This document shows, piece by piece, positions 9,677-18,080 of a stretch of 64,000 nucleotides of DNA. The stretch is taken from positions 1,674,001-1,738,000 of the forward strand of contig NZ_JAUSZD010000002.1 in NCBI RefSeq assembly GCF_030817275.1, read 5' to 3'. The position numbers and the translations under genes were made by a program. Numbering within the stretch: position 1 is the first letter of the stretch; each line of letters opens with the position of its first letter. The notes beneath the pieces were generated by a model, which saw only the letters and a program-made list of their open reading frames with translations, had not been told where the DNA came from and ran no database searches. This stretch comes from Paenibacillus sp. V4I7 (GTDB lineage: Bacteria > Bacillota > Bacilli > Paenibacillales > NBRC-103111).

Positions 9677-9690
9677 TGGGAACGTTCCCG
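9677..9690. promoter_or_regulatory. LacI-family operator copy 3
   Basis: TGGGAACGTTCCCG carries the perfect 12-base palindrome GGGAACGTTCCC, 69 bases after copy 2 and 47 bases ahead of the lacI start. It is probably the strongest of the set. Confidence 0.75.
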
Positions 9691-9737
9691 AAAATGCAAA
9701 TTCAATCGCTATGTTCGAATATAGAGGGGGGCAGCCG

Positions 9738-10736
9738 ATGAATCCTACGATTCATGACGTCGCAAGAGTAGCGAACACATCCAAAAGTACAGTATCACGT
9801 TATTTAAATGGTCAAAAAGTAAAGAAAGCAACAGAAGAGGCCTTAGAGAGGGCGATTATAACTCTTAATTATCATCGGAATGAAAATGCTCGAAGATTAG
9901 TCATGAGTCGGACGAATACGATCGGTATCGTGGTCGACAACATTTCGAACATATTCTACTCGGGCATTATTAGAGGGATTGAAGCCGTAGCCATTAAGAA
10001 AGGCTATAACTGTATATTCTATAGTGGAACGTCAAATGCCAAACAAGAGGCGTCCTTCCTCCATCTACTTTTTGAAGGACAGGTTGACGGTATTATCCTT
10101 CTTAGCTTCCAGAAGCGGGATCCACTTGAACTGGAGCGAATGATGGATGTTCCGTATCCGCTTGCATTAATTGGCGATCATGGGGAAATGGACGGCTTAT
10201 TCTCCGTTGATATCGACAACGCATCTGGGGTTGCTGATCTGGTTACCTACCTGCATGAATTAGGGCATCGTCGAGTAGCCTATATTTCGGGTCCTGCTCA
10301 CATGGGACCAATTAAGTACCGGTTGAAAGGCTTGCAGCAGAAGATGCACGAATTGCACATAGAATTCCGTCCTGAGTGGGTCGTGTCGTCGGATTGGACG
10401 AATCAAGGCGGATACGAAGCCATGAAAGAGCTGCTTAAAGAAGAAGGCTTTACAGCAGTCATTGCCTCCAGTGATGAAACAGCAATCGGTGCACTTCGCG
10501 CGTTACAGGAACAAGGGATTCAAGTGCCTAACCAAATGTCGATTGTCGGATTTGACGATATTACCTTGTCGAGTTGGGTCTCCCCGCCATTGACAACAGT
10601 TCGTCAGCCTCTACAAGACGTTGGGATGAAGGCTGCGGAAGGCTTGTTTGCCCAAATAGAAGGAGAAGAAGTAGAGAGAACGTCTCATTTATTTAAACCT
10701 ACACTGATGATTCGTCAATCTTGTACCAAACTTTAG
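9738..10736 (+). CDS. LacI-family transcriptional regulator
   Basis: A 332-residue regulator: helix-turn-helix at residues 4-24 (IHDVARVANTSKSTVSRYLNG), the hinge helix region and a periplasmic-binding-protein-like sensor domain (about 60-332). An in-frame ATG at 9711 exists, but AGAGGGGGG sits 7 bases ahead of ATG 9738 and the family's HTH begins right there, so 9738 is taken. It is the first gene after three operator-like palindromes and is followed after only 16 bases by an ABC permease, so it most likely represses its own operon and is released by a sugar from the imported glycan. The same palindrome at 17315 suggests it also controls the second half of the locus. Confidence 0.92.
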   Translation: MNPTIHDVARVANTSKSTVSRYLNGQKVKKATEEALERAIITLNYHRNENARRLVMSRTNTIGIVVDNISNIFYSGIIRGIEAVAIKKGYNCIFYSGTSNAKQEASFLHLLFEGQVDGIILLSFQKRDPLELERMMDVPYPLALIGDHGEMDGLFSVDIDNASGVADLVTYLHELGHRRVAYISGPAHMGPIKYRLKGLQQKMHELHIEFRPEWVVSSDWTNQGGYEAMKELLKEEGFTAVIASSDETAIGALRALQEQGIQVPNQMSIVGFDDITLSSWVSPPLTTVRQPLQDVGMKAAEGLFAQIEGEEVERTSHLFKPTLMIRQSCTKL

Positions 10737-10752
10737 AAAAGAGTTGAGACCG

Positions 10753-11625
10753 ATGATTTCAAAAATCAACAAGTCGAATTACGGTTATCTATTTATAGCT
10801 CCATTTTTCATAGGATTTGGCATCTTTGGTTTGATTCCGATTTTATATACGTTTTATTTAAGCTTTACAAAATGGGATGGATTTACAGATCCTGTTTATG
10901 TCGGTTTGGCCAATTATTCACGTCTTTTACATGATACGTACTTCTATCAAACGATAGGGAACACCTTGATTATTTGGGTCATGTCTATTGTTCCACAGCT
11001 GATCATTGCCCTCATTCTTGCGATTATTTTGAATGAGAAATTCATTCGCGGCAAGCATTTTTTCAGGGCTGTGTACTACTTTCCACATATCATTACACCA
11101 ATTACGCTTGGCGTCATGTTCAGCTTAATGTTTGACTGGCAAACGGGTTCGGTGAATAAAGTGTTGATGGATTTAGGAATCGTTAGCGAGCCGGTGAACT
11201 GGTTTAGCAGCCCTTGGTGGTCGCGAACGATTGTATCGGCCGTTATTTGCTGGCAATATTTCGGATTTAATCTGATCGTGTTTATCGCGGGACTGCAATC
11301 CATTTCTGATGAAGTGTATGAAGCGGCCAAGATGGATGGCGCGAATAAATGGAAAAGCACCCTATATATTACGCTGCCTATGCTGCGTCCTGTCTTTCTG
11401 TTCACCTTCATTACTTCCGTAATTGGTGGTCTGCAATTGTTTGATGCTCCACTGATGCTCGGAGATGGTCCTAATAATACGACCCGAACTATGGTTATGT
11501 ACCTCTATCAAACCGCATTCAAAAATTTCGATTACAGCTACGGAGCAACAGTCGCGTATGGTATTTTCGTTGTTGTCATGATTTTGACGGCCATCACAGC
11601 GAAAGCTTCAAAGCTTAATGAGTAG
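10753..11625 (+). CDS. Carbohydrate ABC transporter permease (MalF/UgpA type)
   Basis: About 290 residues, six predicted membrane segments, with the inner-membrane ABC loop EAAKMDGANKWKSTLYITLPMLRP (broken here as EAAKMDGA then ITLPMLRP) that contacts the ATPase. This is the MalF/UgpA partner of CUT1 sugar importers. The frame opens at TTG 10744, but ATG 10753 leaves better spacing to the GAGTTGAG stretch and is preferred; the choice is uncertain. It forms a set with the next permease and the lipoprotein. No ATPase gene is present in the set, so it must share a general MsmK/UgpC-type ATPase encoded elsewhere, as is usual for CUT1 systems in Bacillota. Confidence 0.9.
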   Translation: MISKINKSNYGYLFIAPFFIGFGIFGLIPILYTFYLSFTKWDGFTDPVYVGLANYSRLLHDTYFYQTIGNTLIIWVMSIVPQLIIALILAIILNEKFIRGKHFFRAVYYFPHIITPITLGVMFSLMFDWQTGSVNKVLMDLGIVSEPVNWFSSPWWSRTIVSAVICWQYFGFNLIVFIAGLQSISDEVYEAAKMDGANKWKSTLYITLPMLRPVFLFTFITSVIGGLQLFDAPLMLGDGPNNTTRTMVMYLYQTAFKNFDYSYGATVAYGIFVVVMILTAITAKASKLNE

Positions 11626-11638
11626 GAGGTGACGACCC

Positions 11639-12481
11639 TTGATTAAGAAAGCGTTTCAATTCGATTGGTTTATTTTGAAAATCATCATCTATGTGATGTT
11701 AATTGCGATAGCTTTGACTTGCTTACTGCCTTTTTACAGCATGATGATTACTTCCACGCACACGAATTCAGACATTGCCCGGAAGCTGCTTATCGTTCCT
11801 GGAGACCAGTTCTTAGTGAACTATCATAGGCTCATTGAAACCGTTAACATCTGGCGTGGTTTAGGAAATACGCTATTCATCACGATAACGGCGACGCTCA
11901 TTAATGTATATTTTGCTGCGTTAGCTGGGTATGGATTCTCGAAATACAACTTTCGTTATAAAGGCGTATTATTCATGATTACCCTAGGGACGATGATGAT
12001 TCCTGGACAATTGGGGATTATCGGATTTTATAAATTAATGGATGTTTTCCATATGTTGAACACTTATTATCCGCTCTTGCTTACGTCAATCTACAACGCA
12101 TTCGGTATTTTTCTAGTCAAACAGTTCGCGGACACATCGGTACCAACCGAAATTATCGAATCCGGAAGAATCGACGGGTATGGTGAAATGCAGCTTTTCC
12201 ATCGCATCATTTTACCGTTAATGAGTCCTGCACTTGCCACGCTAGCGATCTTTGCTTTCATTGGGAAATGGAACGACTTTTTAGTTCCGATGATTATATT
12301 GTTTGATGCCGACATGCAAACCTTGCCAGTCATGATTGCGAGTGTCAAATCGCAGTTTTCATCCGATTTTGGCGCTCAATATGTAGGAATTGTAATATCG
12401 GTCGTTCCGATCTTGGTATTCTTCTCTTTTATGTCCAAGCGAATTATTAACGGGGTTGCGGCTGGGGCCGTGAAGGGCTGA
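11639..12481 (+). CDS. Carbohydrate ABC transporter permease (MalG type)
   Basis: A 280-residue protein with six predicted membrane segments and the conserved cytoplasmic loop IIESGRIDGYGEMQLFHRIILPLMSP. It is the MalG-type partner of the preceding permease. It starts at TTG 11639, 9 bases after a perfect AGGAGGTG; the next in-frame ATG would lose the first membrane segment. The 13-base gap and shared direction make it part of the lacI operon. Confidence 0.92.
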   Translation: MIKKAFQFDWFILKIIIYVMLIAIALTCLLPFYSMMITSTHTNSDIARKLLIVPGDQFLVNYHRLIETVNIWRGLGNTLFITITATLINVYFAALAGYGFSKYNFRYKGVLFMITLGTMMIPGQLGIIGFYKLMDVFHMLNTYYPLLLTSIYNAFGIFLVKQFADTSVPTEIIESGRIDGYGEMQLFHRIILPLMSPALATLAIFAFIGKWNDFLVPMIILFDADMQTLPVMIASVKSQFSSDFGAQYVGIVISVVPILVFFSFMSKRIINGVAAGAVKG

Positions 12482-12584
12482 CGCGTAGACATTGAGAGGA
12501 GTGATGCGTGTCAATATTTTATCGTCATTTTAACCAGCAAAACATCACTTATACTTGTAAATTAACTCTAAGGGGCGATATATC

Positions 12585-13889
12585 TTGAAAGCACAAAAAT
12601 GGGCTTCTATTTTAATGACAACGGTACTTGCGACAGGTGTTCTAACGGCTTGTGGTTCTAAACCAAATAACAATAGTACAGCAACGAATAGTCCTGCGGC
12701 ATCAGTCGCACCGGTAGATCCGGCTAAGCTGTCTGGAACTCTTTCCCTATGGACTTTCTTTGATGGAACAAAAGGCATTGCGACAGCATTTGAGAAGAAA
12801 TATCCGAATGTCAAAGTTGACGTTAAGGTGTTCCCTGGCGATCAATACCAAATCAAACTTTTGTCAGCACTGCAATCTGGTAAAGATGTGCCCGACGTAC
12901 TTGACCTTGAAAGAAGTTATGTTGGTAAATTCATTGAATCTCCATTCTTGATGGATCTAGCACCAATTGGCGCAGCTGATTTAGTGAAAAACTACATTCC
13001 CTATGTTTCTGAGCTTGGCAAATCGTCGGATGGCAAAATCAAAGCGATTTCCGACCAATCCTCTCCTGGCGGCTTCTGGTATTTGAAAGAAAATGCGAAA
13101 AAGTACCTGGGTACGGATGATTCGACTCAAATCAGCGAAATGGTCAACAGCTACGATAAAATCGTTGAGCTTGGTAAAAAAGTTGCAAAGCAAAGCGATG
13201 GCAAGGTTCATTTAATCGCGAATGCAGGGGACTTGTTTGACATTGCCAGCTACAATACACAGCCTTTCTATTTGAATGGCAAATTAAATATCGATCCAAG
13301 ATGGGAAAAAGTATATAACAGCCAAAAAGAGATTCGTACAAATAACGTAGATGGAAAATTGCCATTCATGTCAGCGGGCTGGGGTAATGCGCTCAATGAC
13401 GGAAGTGTTGTGTTAGTAGCAATGCCAGCTTGGGCAACATTCATGATCGGTAACAAAGACAACAAAGCGGTTGGTAAGTTTGGCGTTGCCAAAACACCAG
13501 AAGGCTTCTACAACGGCGGAACATTCCGTGCGATTTATAATAAAACGGCCAATAAAGACATCGCTGCTGAATTTATCAAATTCTCGGCAAGCGCTGAATG
13601 GCAGAACGCAGATCTATTGGCAAGAGGGAACATGCCAGCGCTTCAAAGCGTTTACGATGCAAATCTAGATAAGTACACGGCTCCGTTAACTGGCGATCAA
13701 AAAGTGCTGCAGCCTTACTACGCTATGATGAAGTCGATGCCAGTCATTAAGTCCGACAAATACAGCGATTCGATTCTTAGCTTGTGGAGAAAAACAGCAG
13801 GTCAAGGAATTACAGACAATAAAAGCTATGCGAATGTTGTAGCAGCCTTCCAAAAAGAAGTGAAAGCAGCGTTCCCTGAGCTTCAATAA
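12585..13889 (+). CDS. Sugar-binding lipoprotein of the ABC importer
   Basis: A 434-residue extracellular solute-binding protein (family 1, CUT1). The N-terminus is a lipoprotein signal with lipobox LTAC, giving Cys23 as the predicted lipid anchor, then a Ser/Thr/Asn/Ala-rich linker. The body has the two-lobe fold with motifs such as GTLSLWTFFDG and the C-terminal helical lobe. TTG start with AAGGGGCG 9 bases upstream. It should present the oligosaccharide at the membrane to the two permeases before it. A strong hairpin directly after the gene probably keeps lipoprotein mRNA more abundant than the downstream enzymes. Confidence 0.92.
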   Translation: MKAQKWASILMTTVLATGVLTACGSKPNNNSTATNSPAASVAPVDPAKLSGTLSLWTFFDGTKGIATAFEKKYPNVKVDVKVFPGDQYQIKLLSALQSGKDVPDVLDLERSYVGKFIESPFLMDLAPIGAADLVKNYIPYVSELGKSSDGKIKAISDQSSPGGFWYLKENAKKYLGTDDSTQISEMVNSYDKIVELGKKVAKQSDGKVHLIANAGDLFDIASYNTQPFYLNGKLNIDPRWEKVYNSQKEIRTNNVDGKLPFMSAGWGNALNDGSVVLVAMPAWATFMIGNKDNKAVGKFGVAKTPEGFYNGGTFRAIYNKTANKDIAAEFIKFSASAEWQNADLLARGNMPALQSVYDANLDKYTAPLTGDQKVLQPYYAMMKSMPVIKSDKYSDSILSLWRKTAGQGITDNKSYANVVAAFQKEVKAAFPELQ

Positions 13890-13904
13890 TTGAAAAAAAG
13901 AAAA

Positions 13905-13931
13905 GCGGCTGTTTCGTAAAGAAACAGCCGC
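13905..13931 (+). terminator. Intra-operon hairpin, likely attenuator
   Basis: A perfect 11-bp stem GCGGCTGTTTC / GAAACAGCCGC with a 5-base loop, 15 bases after the lipoprotein stop. The T-tract behind it is poor (ATATTT), so it would act as a partial terminator or 3' stabiliser, not a full stop. Confidence 0.65.
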
Positions 13932-13957
13932 ATATTTAGAAGGAGAGAGACCAGCTA

Positions 13958-15223
13958 ATGAGCATCCTTCATGATTATGTTAACCGAATCCGCATCATTG
14001 ACGGTCATGAACACCTCGCAACACCGCAAATTCGAAAAAAAGAAAATCATGATTTGTTTTCCCTGCTGCATTACTTGGACTCTGACTTTTATAGCGCTGG
14101 CATGAAAATGGGTGCGTTAGGAAGGCAAAGTTCACTAGATGTGGAACAAAAGGCTTCCTTGTTTATAGACTATTGGCATCAAACGAAAAATACAACGTAT
14201 GCCCGGATGTTTCGTACAGCAATGGAAGATTTATATGAGCTCAACGAGTGGAACGTGAATGGCCTACTAGAGGCGAATGAAAAAGTGTCCCAAGCAACGC
14301 ACAATCCTAATTGGTATGAGCATGTGATGGTCCAAAAGTCCGGGATTGATCTTGCCTTTACACTAATCCAAACAACGAAATTGGCGTACGAGCGTTTTCG
14401 TCCCATCATGTTTATGGATTTTACTTTCAAACTACGAACATTGAAGGATATAACTACTGTCGAGAGAATGTCTGGCGTTACGGTCTATCAGCTGCGCCAA
14501 TATTTGGAGGCAGTAGATACCTTATTGCATAAATATGTTCAGGAAGGCATGGTCGCAACAAAGTTAGGGCATGCCTACTGGCGCTCTCTATCCTGCGGTA
14601 AACCCACCTTCCATGAAGCAGAGCTGGCTTTCAATCGTCTGCTCGGCTTTACACTGGAGGAATCGCTCTCACAAGCCGAAACACAAGCGCTGCAGGACTA
14701 TTTAATCCATTTTATCATCCAGCGTTCGATTGCCTATGATCTACCGATTCAAATTCATACAGGTCATCATGAAGTAAGTGTTTCTTCCAACGGTAACACA
14801 TTAACGAATTCGAACGTGGAATTGTTGATTCCACTGCTGCTGGAATACACGGAAGCAAGGTTTGTTCTGCTCCACAGCGGATACCCTTATTATTTGCCCT
14901 ATCTAAGCCTTGTAAAAAATTTCCCGAACGTCTACGCAGATTTTACATGGGTGTACATCATTTCGCCGACGGCGGCTAAACAAATTATGCATCAGGTGAT
15001 TGAAATGGTGCCAATGACGAAAATTCAAGGCTTTGGCGGCGATTATAACTTTATCGAAGGGACATATGCCCACCAGAAGCTGGCCCGCAAAGTGGTGGCA
15101 GATGTATTGACGGAAAAGGTGGCCGAAGGCGCACTTGACGAATCAGAAGCCATGACCTTTGCTGATCGGATTTTCCGAACGAATTTAATCGAATTATATA
15201 AGCTGAAGGGTTTGGAGGAATAG
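13958..15223 (+). CDS. Amidohydrolase-superfamily protein
   Basis: A 421-residue TIM-barrel metal hydrolase. The metal-ligand set of the amidohydrolase superfamily can be traced: DGHEHL (His17, His19), IQIHTGHH (His267), LLHSGY (His306) and GGDYNF (Asp362), with Lys202 in KLGH as a possible bridging residue. The family includes uronate isomerases, lactonases and decarboxylases; no signal peptide is seen. It stops 2 bases before the next gene, so the two are translationally close and probably act together. In this cluster, a lactone- or uronate-processing step is plausible but not shown by sequence. Start ATG with AGGAGAGAGACC about 6 bases upstream. Confidence 0.8.
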   Translation: MSILHDYVNRIRIIDGHEHLATPQIRKKENHDLFSLLHYLDSDFYSAGMKMGALGRQSSLDVEQKASLFIDYWHQTKNTTYARMFRTAMEDLYELNEWNVNGLLEANEKVSQATHNPNWYEHVMVQKSGIDLAFTLIQTTKLAYERFRPIMFMDFTFKLRTLKDITTVERMSGVTVYQLRQYLEAVDTLLHKYVQEGMVATKLGHAYWRSLSCGKPTFHEAELAFNRLLGFTLEESLSQAETQALQDYLIHFIIQRSIAYDLPIQIHTGHHEVSVSSNGNTLTNSNVELLIPLLLEYTEARFVLLHSGYPYYLPYLSLVKNFPNVYADFTWVYIISPTAAKQIMHQVIEMVPMTKIQGFGGDYNFIEGTYAHQKLARKVVADVLTEKVAEGALDESEAMTFADRIFRTNLIELYKLKGLEE

Positions 15224-15225
15224 CG

Positions 15226-17265
15226 ATGCAGTGGAAGTTATCGGATAACAGCTTAGAAAATGCAGGGAAGGCATTTGAGATTACTACGGCTGAATCCAAG
15301 CAGCAAGCAAGTCTTCGATTTTCCAATTTGTTATCAGCAAGTAGCAGGAACGGGGAACAGGAAATCGTACCCGTCGATGAGATAACGTCAACATCTGAAG
15401 GGCTGCAGGCTTCTGGGCAATCGGAAAGCTTTGAAGTACGGTCAAACTGGAAACAGATGAGCGATATTTGCGATTATTTCGAAGTATTTATGGATGTGGC
15501 GTACAAGGGCAAGCAAGCTTCTGCTTACAATTTGCAGTTTGGCTGCAGCCTTGAAGGAACGGGCAAACCGGATTGGATGATTCCCGGCGCTTTTTACAAA
15601 GAGAATCGATTCGAAAAAAATCTGCGCCCTTACCCTCGCTATGACTTTAAAGGTGGCGACCCTCAGCAAATGGTATCCGATTATTGGTCATTTCGTGCTG
15701 ATCGTGCAGCTCTTCCCGCTGTGTTCGCATGGAATGACGGGATGTGCGGAGCTCTTTGTACGGATGAAATGTCCCCGCTTGGACTTAGTGGTCTAGGCTT
15801 TCGAGGCAATGCAGCAGGGACGGAAATTTGGCTTAACTTTCCCTACAAGGAGGAGCCCGTTACATTCATTGGAAACGCCGTGCCAGCACCAGCGGATCTG
15901 CATATGCATACGTTCCAACCGGGTGAGAAAGTAGAGTTTCACTTCTATGTTTACGCAGGTACTTCTGACGCGCATAGCTACAATCCATTCGTTCGCCAAA
16001 TGTACGCCATACATCGTCAAGTAAATGGGCTGAATCCATGGATGGGCTTGGAGCAAGCAGCAGAACTAACGGCTCATGGCCTGTACGAATGGCACTATGA
16101 TAAAGAGAACGACATTCTTAGAGAAACAGCTGCTTTCGACCGAGAGTTTAACAACAATGTCAAAGGTATGGGCGATCGTCCGCACATGCATGTCAGTTGG
16201 GTAAGCGGTGTACCTTATGCCTATGCTTTGCTGACTTATGGCAGGAAAAAAGAGGCTTCATCCTATATGGAAGCAGGCATCCGAGTCTTAGATAAAATCG
16301 CTACAGGGCTTGCGCCGTGCGGAACGTTCTGGGCCTCATGGGAGCTCGGGAGAGGCTGGACGGCGGGCTGGAATCCGAAAAAGACGTGGCTGCAGGCCCG
16401 AACGGTATCTGAAGCAACGATGTTCCTTGTTCGGGCGCTTGCTTTTGAGAGAGAAGCAGGTTTCATGCATCCTGAATGGGAGCATGCTGTTCTTTCCAAT
16501 CTTCGTTTCGCGGCGGAACATCAGCGTTCCGATGGGAACTTCGGCTCCTACTATGATTGTGAGACTGGCGAAGTACAGGAGTGGGATGGCGCAGGCGGTA
16601 TGCTGTGGATTGCAGCTCTTCTGGAGGGAGCCGCTTACTTTGAAGACGAAGGTTTCGCAGCTGCTGCAGTTCGGGGAGGAAACTATTACGAACGATTCAT
16701 TCGTGACGAATATATATATGGCGCTCCCGAGGACGTCCACTTAACACCGACTTCGGAAGATGCTTACAACGCTGTCGTGTCCTACGTTCTGTTGTATGAG
16801 TTCAATCGTCAGCCGCTCTGGTTGAAGCTTGCTTCTAGTGCAGCGGATTGGATGATGACTTTCCGTTGGACGTACAACTTGCAATTTCCTAAACATTCTC
16901 TTCTGGCACAGTATGATTACTGTTCACGCGGAGCGGATCAGGCCTCAACCTCCAATCAACATTTACACAATTATGGACTTTTTGCAGTACCGGAAATGCT
17001 TCGGTTATGGACTTATACAGGAGACCGATATTATCTAGATCGTACGCGAGATCATATTTCTTGCTTCCTGCAGTTTATCGCGCGCGAAGACGGCGACTTC
17101 AATGCTTACAAAGGTATGGTAACAGAACGTTTCTACAATACGAATTGCTTCCAGCCGAAGGGCATGATGCTGACGTTATCCCATTCATGGTGCATTGGAC
17201 TCATTTTATACGCGGCTCAGGCCTCCTTACCTTATGAAAATGAATTAGATTTATACGAGCGATAA
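15226..17265 (+). CDS. Uncharacterised protein with predicted (alpha/alpha)-barrel glycosidase-like domain
   Basis: A 679-residue cytoplasmic protein. The N-terminal third (to about 260) looks like a beta-sandwich; residues about 275-670 contain repeated helical hairpins with aromatic and acidic motifs (WASWELGRGWTAGW, GNFGSYYDCETGEVQEWDGAGG, TPTSEDAYNAV) that resemble six-hairpin glycosidases and uronyl-epimerase-like barrels. I do not recognise a named family. Tight spacing to the amidohydrolase (2 bases) suggests that the pair handles one substrate. After its stop comes a hairpin and a LacI-type operator, so this gene ends the first expression block. Confidence 0.7.
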   Translation: MQWKLSDNSLENAGKAFEITTAESKQQASLRFSNLLSASSRNGEQEIVPVDEITSTSEGLQASGQSESFEVRSNWKQMSDICDYFEVFMDVAYKGKQASAYNLQFGCSLEGTGKPDWMIPGAFYKENRFEKNLRPYPRYDFKGGDPQQMVSDYWSFRADRAALPAVFAWNDGMCGALCTDEMSPLGLSGLGFRGNAAGTEIWLNFPYKEEPVTFIGNAVPAPADLHMHTFQPGEKVEFHFYVYAGTSDAHSYNPFVRQMYAIHRQVNGLNPWMGLEQAAELTAHGLYEWHYDKENDILRETAAFDREFNNNVKGMGDRPHMHVSWVSGVPYAYALLTYGRKKEASSYMEAGIRVLDKIATGLAPCGTFWASWELGRGWTAGWNPKKTWLQARTVSEATMFLVRALAFEREAGFMHPEWEHAVLSNLRFAAEHQRSDGNFGSYYDCETGEVQEWDGAGGMLWIAALLEGAAYFEDEGFAAAAVRGGNYYERFIRDEYIYGAPEDVHLTPTSEDAYNAVVSYVLLYEFNRQPLWLKLASSAADWMMTFRWTYNLQFPKHSLLAQYDYCSRGADQASTSNQHLHNYGLFAVPEMLRLWTYTGDRYYLDRTRDHISCFLQFIAREDGDFNAYKGMVTERFYNTNCFQPKGMMLTLSHSWCIGLILYAAQASLPYENELDLYER

Positions 17266-17285
17266 TTGAAGTGCACTAAGGTAAA

Positions 17286-17306
17286 ATAGGCTGCTAAGCA
17301 GCCTAT
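17286..17306 (+). terminator. Intra-operon hairpin ahead of the internal operator
   Basis: A perfect 9-bp stem ATAGGCTGC / GCAGCCTAT with a TAA loop and no T-run after it. It lies 9 bases before a LacI-type operator, so it probably serves as an mRNA 3'-end barrier or pause site, not as a full terminator. Confidence 0.5.
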
Positions 17307-17314
17307 GGAACTTT

Positions 17315-17328
17315 TGGGAACGTGCCCA
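17315..17328. promoter_or_regulatory. LacI-family operator copy 4 (internal)
   Basis: TGGGAACGTGCCCA has the same GGGAACG half and spacing as the three copies ahead of lacI. It lies between the (alpha/alpha)-barrel gene and the racemase-family gene. Either a local promoter is hidden here or bound repressor blocks elongating polymerase. Confidence 0.7.
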
Positions 17329-17372
17329 AAATTCCAAAAAATGTGCTGCAAACAGGCAAAGGAGCGAGTTCG

Positions 17373-18035
17373 ATGACAAAAAAACTAGCCATTATCCATA
17401 CAACACCTGTAACGGTGGAAAGTTTAAAAGCATTAGCCGTAGAGATTCTGCCTGGGGTTGAAGTGATGAACTGGGTGGATGATTCCATTTTGCCGCAGCT
17501 CGCAGCGAATGGCGGGCAAATCAATGAGATTGAAGAGCGGTTCCTTCAGTACGCTCAAATTGCCGAGAAAGCAGGTGCTTCTTGCATTTTGAGCGCTTGC
17601 TCGTCCATTGGTGAGCTGGTTGCCCGTGTACAGCCTGAGCTCTGTATTCCCATCATTCGTATCGACGACCCGATGGCTGCGTTGGCGGTGAATTCAGCAC
17701 TCAAGATTGGTGTTGCGGCAACGCTCGAAACGACATTGCAGCCGACCAAACGAATGCTCGTCAGCAAAGCGGAGCAAGCTGGCAAAGCGGTACAAATTGA
17801 TACAGTCGTCGCAAAATCTGCTTATCAGAAGCTCCTCGCTGGAGATAAAGAGGGACATGATGAAGAACTGGCATCTGTACTCCGTAATCTCGCAGCCCAT
17901 ACGGATGTCGTTGTGCTTGCGCAGGCTTCTATGGCCCGCGTGGTTTCGCAATTTGCTCCAGAGGAACAAGCGCGTTTTCTCAGCAGCCCGCGTTTAGGTA
18001 TGCTGCGGGTTAAACAAGTCATGGATCAACAATAG
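17373..18035 (+). CDS. Aspartate/glutamate racemase superfamily protein
   Basis: About 220 residues. The body has Asp/Glu/hydantoin racemase features: an N-terminal Rossmann-like half with ILSACSSIGEL (candidate catalytic Cys) and a second half with VVVLAQASMARV. In true racemases the second motif usually carries the second Cys; here it is Ala, so a two-base racemase mechanism looks unlikely and an isomerase or decarboxylase role is possible. The open frame starts earlier at GTG 17322, but that codon lies within the operator; AAAGGAGCG 8 bases ahead of ATG 17373 marks the real start. It leads the second expression block. Confidence 0.78.
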   Translation: MTKKLAIIHTTPVTVESLKALAVEILPGVEVMNWVDDSILPQLAANGGQINEIEERFLQYAQIAEKAGASCILSACSSIGELVARVQPELCIPIIRIDDPMAALAVNSALKIGVAATLETTLQPTKRMLVSKAEQAGKAVQIDTVVAKSAYQKLLAGDKEGHDEELASVLRNLAAHTDVVVLAQASMARVVSQFAPEEQARFLSSPRLGMLRVKQVMDQQ

Positions 18036-18080
18036 CTTTAGCTCATTATTAGAAGCTTTATTAAAAGGAGTTATACAACA

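Noticed and set aside
9545..9690. Three spaced similar units looked briefly like a CRISPR-type array
   Set aside because: The repeats are only 12-14 bases, palindromic, and the intervening sequences are A/T-rich leader; four such sites next to a LacI gene are operators.
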